Part shown: positions 29,373 through 41,370 of the stretch, piece by piece | Numbering within the stretch: position 1 is the stretch's first letter | Layout of the letters: the number at the start of each line of letters is the position of its first letter | Source: Ditylenchus dipsaci | Lineage: Eukaryota; Nematoda; Chromadorea; Rhabditida; Anguinidae | NCBI GenBank assembly: GCA_004194705.1 | Contig: SADC01000865.1 | Coordinates: forward strand, 225,653-289,652 | Length of the DNA stretch: 64,000 nt | Direction of reading: 5' to 3' | Notes under the pieces: generated by a model | Seen by the model: only the letters and a program-made list of their open reading frames with translations | Told to the model about the DNA's origin: nothing | Databases searched by the model: none | Program-made: the position numbers and the translations under genes

Positions 29373-31698
29373 TTATTTTTCACGGGCTTTGAGCCTCCAA
29401 GAGCTAGCAGCAGGAGTAGAGGAAGCAAAACTTGAGCAATTTGCTTCAGGGACGCATTTGGAGCCAGCGTTTAGATCCCGGAAAAGGCCAAATTTACAGC
29501 CACATTCTGGTTCTTTACATGTTTTGTTGGGTGTGCAGGATTGACTGCTGCAGAGGACATCACAAGCTCCGCAAATTTAGGTTCTTCATTGTCAGTGCAT
29601 TTCAGAACTAAATAGATGATTTCTATACAAAAATAGTCTTTCACTGTTTTTTTACATTGGCAGGTTAGTACAGGGATTTTACAGCCATGCGTGTTAGTTT
29701 CTTCCTTATATGCACACCTTTCTGGTGCGGCAGCTATGGCATACATAGGGCAGTTGGCTGGAGCTGAGATAGCTGAAATATTGACTGTTAAAAGCCATGA
29801 AACTTGACAGTATCACGGTATCACATGAACTACCATAAATTGTCCGCATTAAAAAAATTGTATTTTAGTTGTTATTTAAAATCTTGAAAATCAAAAACCT
29901 TGAAATTTAAATCCAATCAAAATGACCCATGGCAAAAAATAATTTTTGTGAGAAAAATACTAACCCGAGACACAGGAACCGTCCAAACACGTAGAATTAG
30001 CAGCACATGTGATAGATGCACAGGAGCTGTTATCGGCTGAGCCAATCACACAGTCTCCGTCCTTGCAAACCCAACCTGACTCGCAGTAAACATCCTTACA
30101 ATCTAGTTTTGGCAAATTGCAATCCTCTGAATTTTTAAGTTAGTAAATTATCAATAACAACATTTAAACAACCTAGTGGGATGCAGATTGCTTGCTTGTT
30201 TCGAACATGCCCTAAATTTAAAAATGTTCAACTTTTTTATTTTTTAATTTTTCCGTGTTTTTCTATATTTTGCTATGTAGTTAGTCATATATATATATAT
30301 CAATATATTGAAGATTAATTTCAAACTATTAACTATGAGAGTAGTAGTCCATGTAAACAATTAGTCAACAAGCAATTTGAAAAAGGGATAATTACTATGT
30401 AAATTTAAAAATGTGCAATTTGATTTATGTTCGCTACATGGGTTAAGTAAATACAACTATATTTTCACACAAAAAGCTTTTTAAAAAATTTTATTTTTCA
30501 GCTACTGGTAGAAAAACTGAAGAAAAATCATGACTCTTATGCAAAGAGCTGATAAATCGACCGAGAATTATAGAGAACCAAAAATTATAAGCGCATTGGA
30601 AAATATACCGTTTTCATTCTGATATATGCTAGATACCCAGCTTTCAATTGAATGGCTGCTAGGTTTATTTGACAATCGAAAAAGTGAAGAAATTGAAACA
30701 CCTGCGTATTCGAAAGACGAATAATTAAAGAATACATGGCGACCTCAATAAAGCAAAAATGTGTGACTTCGACTGTAACTGTGATGTGGATCCCCCAACA
30801 GTCACAGTCTGAGTCAATCAATAGATACAAACATATCTAATTTTTATGGCCAATTTTTAAACCGAACGGCCATATGCTCGGGCATCTTGCCGAAAGCAGG
30901 CTATTTTCGCGGTCTTGTCTATTATAACTGAACCCTAACTTACACTCGGAGCACTGATAACTGACTAAAGTCACACTTATCCGCGTTATTGAGAGCACAC
31001 TGTGACTTTGACTGCTCTTTTGTAATTGCAAAGGACAAAGTATGGGCTAGCTTGGGCCAGGCCAGAACATGTCAGGAATTGCTCAAACGTATTTTCCGAA
31101 CTGCTTCAGGGAAAAGTGACACTTTATTATTCGAAGGGGTTAAATATGTCGACTGCTGAATACATTCTCTGTGAAATTATCCGGTTTTATTTAAATCACT
31201 CTGTTGAATTATCCGCTTTTGAATAATCCATTGTTGAAATATCATCTCTTTGAATTTTCCGATTGTCGAATAAACCCCCGCCGTCAAAAAGTGGTAACAA
31301 TTACCTTTATCACAACCACATTCTGCTTGTTCTCTGCACAATAAAGAGCATGTTCTGGTAGGAGATGCACATGTGGCTTAACATAAATAGGCTCAAACAA
31401 TCAGCTAAAATCCCCTAAAATCAATACCGTCACATGCACCACAGCTATAGACGATTTCATTAGGATTCGGACATGTCAGATCTGCAAAATAATCATCGAC
31501 TCAAAAATATTATTCAAACCAATTTAAAAAAATTCTACTTGCTGAATCTTCATGCACATCAGATTCTGCGGAATTGACAATATTAATAAACTAAAGTAAA
31601 AATTGGGGTTCGAAAATTAGGGTTTCGAAGGATTCGTTGCTAAGACTTACCGTACAAACTGCTAGTAAAAGTATAGTTACTCTAGACCATGAAGGCAT
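29373..31698 (-). CDS. Secreted TIL-domain cysteine-rich protein (protease-inhibitor-like), 8 exons, one-base deficit
   Basis: Probably a secreted serine-protease inhibitor or matrix protein. Exons (descending): 31698-31651, 31590-31539, 31481-31428, 31376-31305, 30211-30173, 30126-29965, 29772-29656, 29607-29373; about 259 residues. Exon 1 encodes MPSWSRVTILLLAVCT, a signal peptide. Exons 3-6 form a ten-cysteine trypsin-inhibitor-like (TIL) domain: CPNPNEIVYSCGACDG, TCASPTRTCSLLCREQAECG, then RNKQAICIPLEDC. Exon 6 adds short C-rich blocks (YCESGWVCKDGDC). Exon 7 (ERCAYKEETNTHGCKIPVLTC) resembles antistasin-type repeats. Exon 8 has a second TIL domain (CGACDVLCSSQSCTPNKTC) and a Ser-rich tail. 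All phases fit except exon 8: after LKCTDNEEPKF the frame must shift by one base (at AAATTT, 29573-29578) to read CGACDV. This is either an assembly indel or a real lesion. The inhibitory target is not predictable. Confidence 0.75.
30212..31304. other. Long TIL-gene intron with decayed tandem repeats
   Basis: The intron splits the first TIL domain. 31,120-31,270 contains degenerate tandem words of the TTGAATTATCCGCTTT type. 30,760-31,020 has repeated GTGACTTTGACTG / AGTCACAGTCTGAG words. The open frames inside have no recognisable features. Confidence 0.4.
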
Positions 31699-31993
31699 TC
31701 TGACCCAATTCAATAAAAAGAAAACTCAGTAATATTCAATAACTTCAGTAAATGATTCTGTTAAATGGAAAAAAGTAGATTTTTAGTCTGTCTGACCGGA
31801 AAGATTAGGATTAGTGACACAAAATAAATTTGTGGTGTCGGTACCTGTGTTTTTAATTGGGCATTAGAACTTCAGTTAGGGATTGTGCTGATCTTGTGAT
31901 ATTGACTAAACAATTGAAAGCTAATATTTTCAATTTTAGAAACATCCATAAAATCTTTTAAAGAAATTTGGTAATAAAGTTGTTCTAAAAAGG

Positions 31994-33858
31994 TTGAACT
32001 TTATTTTGGGGATATTTGAAACGCGAATAACTTTTAAAAATTTTGACTCCAGTGATACTTTTAATAGCCTATTAGAAAGCCCTATGTCTCCCATCCCGTT
32101 TGACATCGAAATAAATAATTTACTGAGACTTTTGCGGAAATATGCTTATTCAAAGCAAAAAATAACACTTTTAAACAAAATAAAAATTTTCACCAATTTT
32201 TACGATCAAGCAATTATCAAGAGCTACAAAACCTATTTTACAGAATTTTTTTTCAAATGTAAAAGTATGGCTTTTTTAAAAAGTTTTTTGTGCAAAAGGT
32301 TTAATCCAAGAAAACTTGAATTTCGCTCTTTTGCAGGATTTTTTTTCCAAAGACCGTAGTCAAAAAAATCTGTGACATGGGTCTTTTAGGCTTTGATTTG
32401 CGCCACAACGTCATACTGAAATGTTGCAACGGTGCTCTATTATTAATCAAAATTTTGACTAGCACAGCTTGCATATTCCTAAAAGTGTCATGTTCGCTTT
32501 GAATGAGCACATCTCAAATCAAAGTCTCATTTAAGGGGCATGCTCTCGCCCAATGCAATAATTCTTGCATTTTAAATTCGCGGGTACCAGGCACGCCAGA
32601 GATTTGAAATTCAAAATCGAATTTAAAATCATTTTGAATGTGTTCTTTTAGCTTTTTTCTTGCTGTACTCGTAGGAATTGTCCCATTGACCGTAATGGCT
32701 GGATTCGTTGGAGACTAAAGCTGTAGGTGTCTTTTTTATTGTTACTATGTTGACATGAGTTATTCTTACGCATTTTCAGCCTCTACTCAGATAAGTAATA
32801 ATAGTCGGTCTCGCATTAGATAAGTTTTTATCGCACTTTCTGCCGTCTTCTGCTTTTTTCCTTTTGCGTATTTTAGGTGTCTGCGATGGCTTCCAGAAAA
32901 ACAAGCGGTTAAGCGAGATGAGACTTAGATGATAAAGATTCCGCAGAGTTTTCTGTGCTTGCGTGGGTATGTTTTGGTGTTGTTACTATGTCAACGATTG
33001 GTAACACTTCCTGATTAAAGCGAAAAGAGAGAAAACGAAAAGAGAGAATATGACAGTAGCGTCGGAATTCGACTTCGTTTCCTTTTCTCGTTTGTGTTCG
33101 TCCATTTGAAGGCACCTAGAACACATGAGAGAGAAAAAACAAGAAGCGGCTAAACATATAAGAGAAACTTATCTAATAAAAAGCCTCGAGCACTCAGCCA
33201 TCCAAGTAGAGGCTAAAAATCAGGAAGTGTTACCAATCGTTGACATAGTAACAACACCAAAACATACCCACGCAAGCACAGAAAACTATTCGGAATCTTT
33301 ATCATCTAAGTCTCATCTCGCTTAACCGCTTGTTTTTCTGGAAGCCATCGCAGACACCTAAAATACGCAAAAGGAAAAAAGCAGAAGACGGCAGAAAGTG
33401 CGATAAAAACTTATCTAATGCGAGACCGACTATTATTACTTATCTGAGTAGAGGCTGAAAATGCGTAAGAATAACTCATGTCAACATAGTAACAATAAAA
33501 AAAGACACCTACAGCTTTAGTCTCCAACGAATCCAGCCATTACGGTCAATGGACAATTCCTACGAGTACAGCAAGAAAAAAAGCTAAAAGAACACATTCA
33601 AAATGATTTTAAATTCGATTTTGAATTTCAAATCTCTGGCGTGCCTGGTACCCGCGAATTTGAAATGCAAGAATTATTGCATCGGGCGCGAGCATGCCCC
33701 TTTAAATTATTGATTTTCGTGTCAAACAAAATGGGATACATAGGGCTTTCTAAAAAGCTATAAAGAGTATCACTGGAGCTGAAATTTTTAAAAGTTGTGG
33801 GCGTTATAAATCTTCCCAAATTAAAAGTCCACCCTGTATTGATATTTAGATGTTCCAA
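31994..33858. mobile_element. Large foldback (inverted-repeat) element, about 1.9 kb
   Basis: Two arms, about 32,535-33,016 and 33,220-33,707, are near-identical inverted copies around a loop of about 200 bp. Examples: GTAATGGCTGGATTCGTTGG left and CCAACGAATCCAGCCATTAC right, and GGTACCAGGCACGCCAGAG left and CTCTGGCGTGCCTGGTACC right. Farther out the arms continue at lower identity (AGAAAGCCCTATGTCTCCC left; GGGATACATAGGGCTTTCT right), interrupted on the left by about 400 bp of unmatched DNA (32,135-32,530). The right outer end contains CCACCCTGTATTG. Open frames within the arms (for example one reading VLPIVDIVTTPKHTHASTE) are mirror images of each other and give no family match by eye. Confidence 0.8.
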
Positions 33859-34106
33859 AGAAGTTGTAAAATATTTAGAATTTATTTACCATCCACACAT
33901 TACAATTGAGCATACTATAAATACAAACAAATAACAGTGTTAAAATTATTATTATAAATTGGCAACATTTTAGCTTTGACTCAAAAATATCTAGAGAAGT
34001 GGGAATGTAGTGATAATAGAATTATGAAACCAATATATACTGCTCTATATCTCAAACAAAATAAAAACAACAACAACTAATGCGAAAATGAGGCGGATAA
34101 ATAGGC

Positions 34107-37100
34107 TCAGGCTTGTTTTTCTTCATCGTTGACCACCAAGAACAATTTTTGGCACAAAACTGTCAGTGAAGCTACAAATGCGAAATTGAGTAAGAATTTT
34201 ATAGAGAAAAGAATGCAGTTTGGTGAATTGTTCTACCTGTAAATCGATCGATCAGTTTGGGACGCCCTTTCCAAGCAATAAAAATGACATAGACGGGCAC
34301 TGCAGTCAACTAAAAAATGTATGTTTGACAAATGTGACACAAAAAGGTAAAAATATGAACTAATTTTTTGTAACTCGCTTCCTACTTTAACTTTTTGGAG
34401 CTAAATATTTCAAAGATGTTGAAATGAATGAAACTTCGTTAGAAACAGGAACAACAGGGCTCTCTGCTGGTGTTATAACTTTCAAAAAAATATTCAAATT
34501 TATACTTTTTGGTAAAAACAAACTAAATGGGAATTTTTTAAGGAAAACTCGACCCTTTTTCTCTGAATCTATTCATTTTCTCGTTTTGCTAATTTAGACT
34601 GTGTAAATAACTGTAGAAAAATCTATTTTAATTATTTTAGTCAAACAAGGGTTCTATTTCGTCTTGATCTCCCCTGCTGTTTTTTCGGGACTTTTTAGGC
34701 TCAGTCAAGGCTAGGCCAGCGTATGTTAGGACGGACTTGAACATATTTCAGGACTTACACATATCCTAATATACGCTGACCAACCCTTGCCTAAGTTTCA
34801 GCCTAAAAAATCACAACAAAAACAACAGGGGGACTGAGGCAAAACTCAACCTCCTCCCCCTCCCCCTCGTTGTAAAATAAGGCAAAAAAAAGTCATAGGA
34901 ACTTTAATTAATCATGAAAAAATTTACACAAATTTTGGGGTATACTAACAGTTTATCTAAAAATTTTTAGATGTTTAAAAAAGACTTACCATGATGGTTA
35001 TTCCAATAGCTTAAAGACACGTGAATTCTTAAAAAATCGAGTCAACTAGCAATAAATATACCTGTGTCCTTGGGACTGCCAATACAAGGAACCACTACAA
35101 GGGCCATGCATCCAGCCAAGAATATAATTGGAAAAATCAAATTCACCTGCAAAATACCAACTTTACTTAAAAAATACTAAAATATTCAAAGTTATTACTT
35201 TTATGGCCTCGGCTCATTTGGCATCTTTTTTCGAAGGTAAAGCAGAGCAGCTATGGCTGCGCCAATTGCCAGCCAGTAGCTGATCTGGATGTAGTTTATA
35301 AGCGACTGAACACATGCACTATGTTTCGTGAATAAGACATCAAGGTTTCACCTACCAACACATCATTGCTTAAGCCGAGATAACCCAAGGAAAGAAGTCC
35401 CTAAAATTTGATTTGAAATAAAATGCAAATTTCAATAAATATTGTTATTCATATACAGTGAGTATAACAGCTGAGACAGGTGTGCGAGTCGACTTATTGA
35501 TCATGGTCAACACCAAAGGCATCTGTCCTTCTCTAAAAAAAGTTTTAGTTCAGAATATGGCTAGGAGATAGCCAGATTGACAAATATCACCTCGCGCCTA
35601 CGTAGAACAATCTAGAGGAAGTGAAAATGACACCATTGGCTGAAAATGATAGCATAATAGGATGTTCAAAACAAGCCCACTGGTGAGATAAACTGACGCT
35701 ACTCTTTTTTGAATACACCTTCCACCACCCCTACAAAAAAACTGATAAGTTTTACCAACCTCCTCCCCTATAATCTTTTAGGGGTACAGTCAACTCTCGA
35801 TTTAACGAAACCCCGATTTAACGAAACTCTTGATTTAACGAACCTTTTTTTGGTGCCTATTTGGCCAGCGATTAAATAAAATGACTAAAATAATCTCTCG
35901 ATTTAACGAAACTCTCGATTCAACGAATATTTTTGCCGGTCCGCAGGGGTTCGTTAAATCGAGAGTTGACTGTACCTAAATCTATACTTTTTTTTTGAAA
36001 AAGCTGAAATTAGTACAGGTTGCTCCTGAGCCCAAGGCCTAAGGCCCAAAGCCTATGCCGAAGCTTAAGGGCTAAGTAAAATTATTGATAGTAGGGAGGG
36101 GGGGGGCTGTTTCGAGCGGTTAAAACCGAGTAGCCGATAAACCTCTTGGCCCCAATCCCAAACCTTGCTTATGCACTTTTAGGGGGTAAAAACCATAATA
36201 GCTAGCCAATAAGGTATACCTGAGCCGAGAGTGGAGCAAGCAACAAACAAAGGCATTGTGAAAGCTAATGGACCGTACATTTTGTTAGCAAACTCCTAAA
36301 AAATTAATTTTAAAAACTAAGACATTTAAAACCGATCTTATTTATTACCACAGCTACAGCGGGGGAACGTAGCATCTAAATCAATTCAAGCCTGCCTTAT
36401 TATGTGCTTGAGTGTTGTCTAGTGAGACTTACATCATCAGGACTAATGACAGTGTACAAGGCAATGTTGGTAAACACGTAGATCAATGTGACAGATACCT
36501 GCAAATATAGACTAGAAAATTTGGCATGTACCCTTTGACTCACCCCTGAGATTAAAATGGCAAGTGGAAGATTTCTGGAATAGATTGTTGATATAAAACA
36601 CGCAAATAATATGCAAAGTGCGAAAAACGCGTTTTCTCATAATTAAACCTTGCGGTGTAAAAATAGAAAATTCAAAATCACCTTTTTGGGTTTTGCAGTT
36701 CCTCCACCTTAAAAGTTAAAAATATATATTTTTCAAAAGTTAATTGTAGGTATTACAAAGTAGACATACGATAAAATTCAGGTAGTTCCAGCCAGAATAC
36801 GCAAATAAACCAGCATAGAAGGAAAGTGACGCCTTTCCTGAACATAAGTTTAAGTTTTCAGGCTTTTTAGCAAAATATGTGATAATATTATTCTTTATAA
36901 TTAAACTTTCTTCGTTATTCTTAGTGGAGAAATTATTTTAAAGACAAATATCCGTAAACATATAGCATTGGCTTTGAGTACTTTTTTTGATATGATTTCT
37001 ACACAAAAATGGCGTCAAAACAACGAAGAAACTTTGATTATAAAGAAGTGTTTAGGATAACATAATAGTACCGAAAATACTCACCAATGTCAGTTGTAGT

Positions 37101-38606
37101 GTTCTCGAATATGTTGTCAAATGAACTTCTGTAGATTGGGTCTCCTAAAAGTTTTTAAATTTCTTTTAATCATCATAATAAACACGAGAAGCAATTACCA
37201 GTGCAAAGAAGATAGGCACCGGTAGCAATAATTAAAAGCAAGGCAAAAACTTTGGCAACCGTAAAAGTGTCTTGAACGCGAGTAGCCCACTTCACTGAGA
37301 TGCAATTGATGGCTGTCAGCAAAACTAAAAACGATTTCCAGTTTTTCTTGAATATAATATAGTTCACTTTAACAATTAAAGTTTTTTAATTATTCAACAT
37401 CTATTTGGAAGTAGTTTATACCATTTAACTGTAAATAGGCTTTCAGTAAATGGGCTTTTACATAAATTTCTATTTGCAACTAACTGATCCAATTAACTTT
37501 ACACAGTTAACTAGTGTAACTAAACTATTTACTGTTAGCTGAACTAAGTTAAATATTTACAGTCTACTTACAGAAGTTAACTATCTGGGGCCGCGTTTAA
37601 AAGATGTAAAACAGATAAATAAATAAAATTTTAGCCTCATTTGATGAACAAACTTACTTATAAGACTAGCAGCAATGATTTCTACAGCTCCACTGGGTGT
37701 GTTGCACTGAGGATAAAATGGCCTGAGAATATATACGGCAAACGTCAAGGCAACGATGGTGCAAGTGCAGGGCCTATAAAATTAGTTTAAGATCAATTGA
37801 CAATCATTTAGCAAATCACCTAACAACAATTGCTTCAATCCAAAGCCGAACAAAAGCGAGAAAAGGACCAAATGCTTCCATGATATAGGCATAATCTCCA
37901 CCTGACTTTTTGATCAAGGTGCCTAATTCAGCATAGCAATACGAACCAATACCCACAAATACACCACTCCTTGAAAAAAAATAATTTAAAACTAGACAAA
38001 ATACTATATGTCGTTATCATAAAAAAATTGGCCCCATCCAACAGAGGGGGGGGGTTTCCCTTGGTCCCCCTGTTGAATTTTTTTCGTTATCTTTTAGGCT
38101 TAGACTAAGGTATAGGTAGGCCAGCGTATTCTAGAAAGGAATCAAAAATTAGTCTACGATATGTTTGAGTCCGTCCTAGCATACGCTGACCTACCATTGC
38201 ATAAGCCTAAAAAAACTGTACAAACTGTTGAAATGAGAAACTAGTCTAAAAAATTATATACATAACTACTCACAATAGCCACACAAGCAAAGACAGGCCA
38301 ACGCTGCCAGCTTCTGCAAATGAAGCAAACATTTAATCACGCCACTGAACGAGATAAAGCTGAAATATCAAAATTACCCCTTTGAACGCCGGTTGGACTG
38401 ACGAAAATGCCTGATCCAATAATACAGCCAACAATCTAATTTAATTACTTTATCAAGCGAAATAAAAAACAATAAATGCTTACTATAGAAACTCCATTGT
38501 AAAGGGTCAACGATTTTGCCAGGCCTTTGCCACTGTCCTCTTCTTCAGGTTTGTCTGCCGGAAGTAATTTAGCTTTGGTATCTAGCTGGGATGCCTCCTT
38601 TTCCAT
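34107..38606 (-). CDS. SLC7 light-chain amino-acid transporter (LAT/y+LAT type), 21 exons, one-base deficit
   Basis: APC-superfamily exchanger expected to work as the light chain of a heterodimer with a 4F2hc-type glycoprotein. Exons (descending): 38606-38484, 38435-38378, 38313-38274, 37969-37820, 37773-37658, 37324-37199, 37144-37085, 36837-36770, 36707-36682, 36574-36544, 36498-36433, 36375-36349, 36295-36220, 35639-35591, 35532-35457, 35400-35356, 35305-35199, 35146-35062, 35009-34990, 34309-34237, 34171-34107; about 495 residues, typical length. Motifs: [13 protein letters not shown] (TM1 substrate loop), [26 protein letters not shown] (about residue 147, the cysteine that disulfide-bonds the heavy chain), [33 protein letters not shown] at the C-terminus. 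Phases agree everywhere except exon 17 (107 nt, 108 needed). There NEPRP runs into TAA (35,201-35,203) where homologues read P-I-K before VNL. Substrate, neutral versus cationic, is not decidable here. Confidence 0.88.
34655..34841. mobile_element. TGCCTTGGTCCCC-family MITE in an SLC7 intron
   Basis: Right end CAACAGGGGGACTGAGGCA and a decayed left end (CTTGATCTCCCCTGCTG) enclose the family's inner pair GCCAGCGTATGTTAGGACGG and its inverse. It sits between the exons at 34,309 and 34,990. Confidence 0.55.
35787..35972. mobile_element. Tigger-like MITE in an SLC7 intron, inner block TTTAACGAAAC
   Basis: CAGTCAACTCTCGATTTAAC and the inverse GTTAAATCGAGAGTTGACTG are perfect inverted ends with TA flanks. 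ATTTAACGAA is repeated several times inside each arm. Confidence 0.8.
38058..38236. mobile_element. TGCCTTGGTCCCC-family MITE in an SLC7 intron
   Basis: The left end CCCTTGGTCCCCCTGTTG is clear. The inner inverted pair GGCCAGCGTATTCTAGAAAG and its counterpart GTCCTAGCATACGCTGACC is present. The right terminus is degraded. Confidence 0.5.
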
Positions 38607-38776
38607 AATTACCTGAAATGGAGCAAAAAAGTTAGAAACAAATTATTTATTAGAAATTATGAAGATTTTAGATATGAAGTTCACTAATGAATAAAAAAAT
38701 TCAAAACAAATATAGTAGGATTCAAAAGTATCAAAATCAAAAATTTTACAAATATTTCTTACAATAAATGGCCGTG

Positions 38777-39420
38777 CTGGGTTATTCGGTGCCCATTCAA
38801 AACACCCCAAAATAATGTTTTTTCGGTGTTTTGCACTTTTAACGTGTGGAGAACATGCTTTTAGGGCGCGACCGATTTTTTTTCGGAAAGTTTTTTTGTG
38901 CAAAAATCGACTTTTTGTTTTGGGGACGAAGGTAAAAGGTACTGAAAAATACCTGTACATCTTCTTTTTTATTTACATAATGGTATTTTACCACGTGTTG
39001 GCCACTGAGGCTTGGCAAAAAGAGCCTCTATTTGTATTTATGATTAAGAGTGCTTCTCGGAATCATGTCTAAGGTAAGTGAGTGCACGCATCCAACTTCA
39101 ACTTTCTAAAGGGGGCGGGGGTAATTTGCCTTCTTTTTGCTTATTTATATGTCCAAGGGGGCTTGGTTGGATGCATGAAAAAGCATGGATATCAGGCGCC
39201 AGTATTGAGAACTATGTTCAAATTTTATCTGTCGATGGTCTCTAAGTACCCTTTTAGGTTGGTTCACCTTGCCCCAAGGCGAAAAGTCGATTTACGCTCA
39301 ATTTTTTTTTCTCAAAGAATGGTCGGCCGTGCCTTAAAAACATATTTTCCACACATCAAAAGTGTGAAAAACCGAAAGAACATAATTTAGGGGGTTTTGG
39401 GAGAGCGCCGAATAACCCAG
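38777..39420. mobile_element. Inverted-repeat element with CTGGGTTATTCGG ends
   Basis: CTGGGTTATTCGGTGCCC at the left and GCGCCGAATAACCCAG at the right are inverted. Similarity extends inward through TAATGTTTTTTCGGTGTTTT versus AAAACCGAAAGAACATAAT. Interior words such as GAGTGCTTCTCGGAATCATG also occur inverted near 20,130, so related copies exist. Confidence 0.5.
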
Positions 39421-39862
39421 TCTGCCGCATGTTCTCTAATTATAAACCCCCTCAAGGGTAGGTTGAAAAATAATACGTCTTTAGTCATAGACCCTCCTAA
39501 GCCTTTTCACCTGATTTCCCATATTTTACTCGAAAAATGTGATAAAAATGGCTTTATTTAGCCTTTTTTCTTTATTAATTATGGACCCGTGTCTAATTAT
39601 GGACTAATTATATTCACTAGTCGAGCACTAGCCACTAGTTAAAAGTGGTTAACACTTAAAAATTAGTTTTTAAGACGGGAAGAAATTTTTTTGCAAAATA
39701 AAATCAACAGCAAGGACCAAGGCATATTTTTCACGGTGTACCCTCGAACACACATAGAGCCAAAATTTGCAAGCCCAAGTTAATTTTCTTTAAGCCCTTA
39801 ATTTTTTTCTCTAAAAAATTTGCCTTTATCTAAATCAGGGGCGTTTCGGTAATTTGCGCAGC

Positions 39863-40096
39863 TACCGTATTCCCTCTAATAAGCGCCCCGGGGCGCTTTT
39901 TTTCGAACCCCCAAAAATCGAAAAATTTGGAATTCTATTTCAAGATTTTTGGGTGCTCAACCAAAATCTAAAAAGTGGAATCGGTAGAGCTCGTGGGAGT
40001 TAAGAAAACGTATCAAATAGCTTTGCAAAATATTGCTTCTACACTGAGATCCAGACTCTCAAAGTCGAGAGGGGCGCTTATTAGAGGAAATACGGT
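39863..40096. mobile_element. TACCGTATT-family MITE, inner block AAGCGCCCC
   Basis: TACCGTATTCCCTCTAATAA at the left and TTATTAGAGGAAATACGGTA at the right. The inner palindrome GCGCCCCGGGGCGC adjoins the left end and GGGGCGCTTA the right. The interior (TTTTTGGGTGCTCAACCAAA) is shared with the 2,947 copy. Confidence 0.75.
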
Positions 40097-40601
40097 ATTT
40101 CAAAAAATTTAGTTATTCTGAATAATCTAGTGAACATCATCATTCACAAGTTGGCACTCAAGATGTCATTAAGCAAGGCTACATTTTGAAAAAAAATGTA
40201 ACTGACCATGTCTGCATAATTAACTTAACTGAAAAAAACAAAAGTTTGGAGAACGGAGAAGAAGTCTGGGATAGTTTTTCAGAACTTTTTTTTTTCAGTA
40301 AATTTAGCAGTAAATTCAGTAAATTTTAAATAAATTTTGACATCGTCATTTATAACTTTATACTCAAAATGTAGCCCTGCTTTCTGACATCAACTTGAGT
40401 AGTTTTTAGCGTTAATGCTGATTAATGATGATGCGCAATAAATTTTACTTTTATTTTAATAAATTTTGCGAGAATTTCCTGCCAAATCTAAATAATGCAT
40501 TCCGGAAAAATGATTGCCATCAAAAATGATTGCCACAATGAGGTACGACTAAGACAGACAAAAAGACCTTAGCACGCCAGTCCCGCGTACGGCTTCTAAA
40601 C

Positions 40602-40690
40602 AGGCCTGGGAAAAGTGAGATCCACGATATTCTCCTTGCGAGTCGTTGCACTAACCAGTTGAGCTATCGGGTTGCCCCAGGCCTGTTTCT
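40602..40690 (-). repeat. tRNA-like sequence bordered by inverted CAGGCCTGGG
   Basis: On the minus strand CGATAGCTCAACTGGTTAGT is a good A-box match and ATCGTGGATCTCAC sits where a B box would be. The unit is bracketed by CAGGCCTGGG and CCCCAGGCCTG. It may be a SINE head or decayed tRNA. A full cloverleaf was not verified. Confidence 0.35.
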
Positions 40691-41370
40691 TATTTCTCTG
40701 CTATCTGTCTCGCTTACACCTTAGACATAATTCCGAGTAAGACTCATAACTGAAAAATTCATATTGAGGTTGTTTTTTCACAACTCAAAAGACCAAAATG
40801 TTATGAACTGTCAAAAAGCCACGAATTTTTTGGTTGCTCACGTACCCCTACCTTGGGGCAAAACGTCAAATTTTGGTCAAAAAAAAGCGTCGACCACTGC
40901 ATAAAACCATGTTTAAAGCGTGTATCAGCTGCTAAAACGCTGAAAAACCATGACTCAGGCAATTTTTTTGATATGGTTTCAATGAGTACGAAAAAACGCT
41001 TAAAAAAGACCTGGAAAAAAGATACTGCTTCAATTTTTTCTTGCAAGTCTTTCTTACAATCAGTCGAAGTATTTGGTCATCCTTGGCTTATACGATTTTT
41101 TTCTATTGGTCTAGCTCTTTTAGATAAGGTGCATTTTGTCACTTTTGTTGAAGGGTATTATTAGAGTAATTAATTAAAATAACTAGCCTTGGCTTGAATA
41201 ACCTATATCAATACTGCCTTGGTTTTTAGTAGTGGAAAAATTAGTTGTTTTTCCTTTATTATTATTTCTTTATCATAGTAACATTATTTTCGATGATGTG
41301 TTAATGCCAGATTTTTCATGATGTATCAAATTATAAATATTCAGCTTTGATTTCAATTGCAATAACATTG

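Larger units (their letters stand above)
38607..41370. other. Repeat-rich intergenic DNA upstream of the SLC7 gene
   Basis: No gene was supported. The stretch holds the inverted-repeat element 38,777-39,420, a TACCGTATT MITE at 39,863-40,096 and a tRNA-like sequence at 40,602-40,690. The 40,853-41,164 plus-strand frame has no recognisable domain. Confidence 0.4.

Noticed and set aside
30585..31226. Open frames in the long TIL-gene intron
   Set aside because: They overlap degenerate tandem repeats, and the TIL domain is phase-continuous only when this region is removed as an intron.
33125..33325. Gene in the foldback element
   Set aside because: The same peptide is encoded in mirror image in the other arm (32,909-33,115). 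It is a by-product of the inverted repeat.
40853..41164. 103-codon plus-strand frame as a gene
   Set aside because: The composition is that of AT-rich repeat DNA. The neighbouring GACATAATTCCGAG word marks a dispersed repeat (also 47,459). No splice partners.
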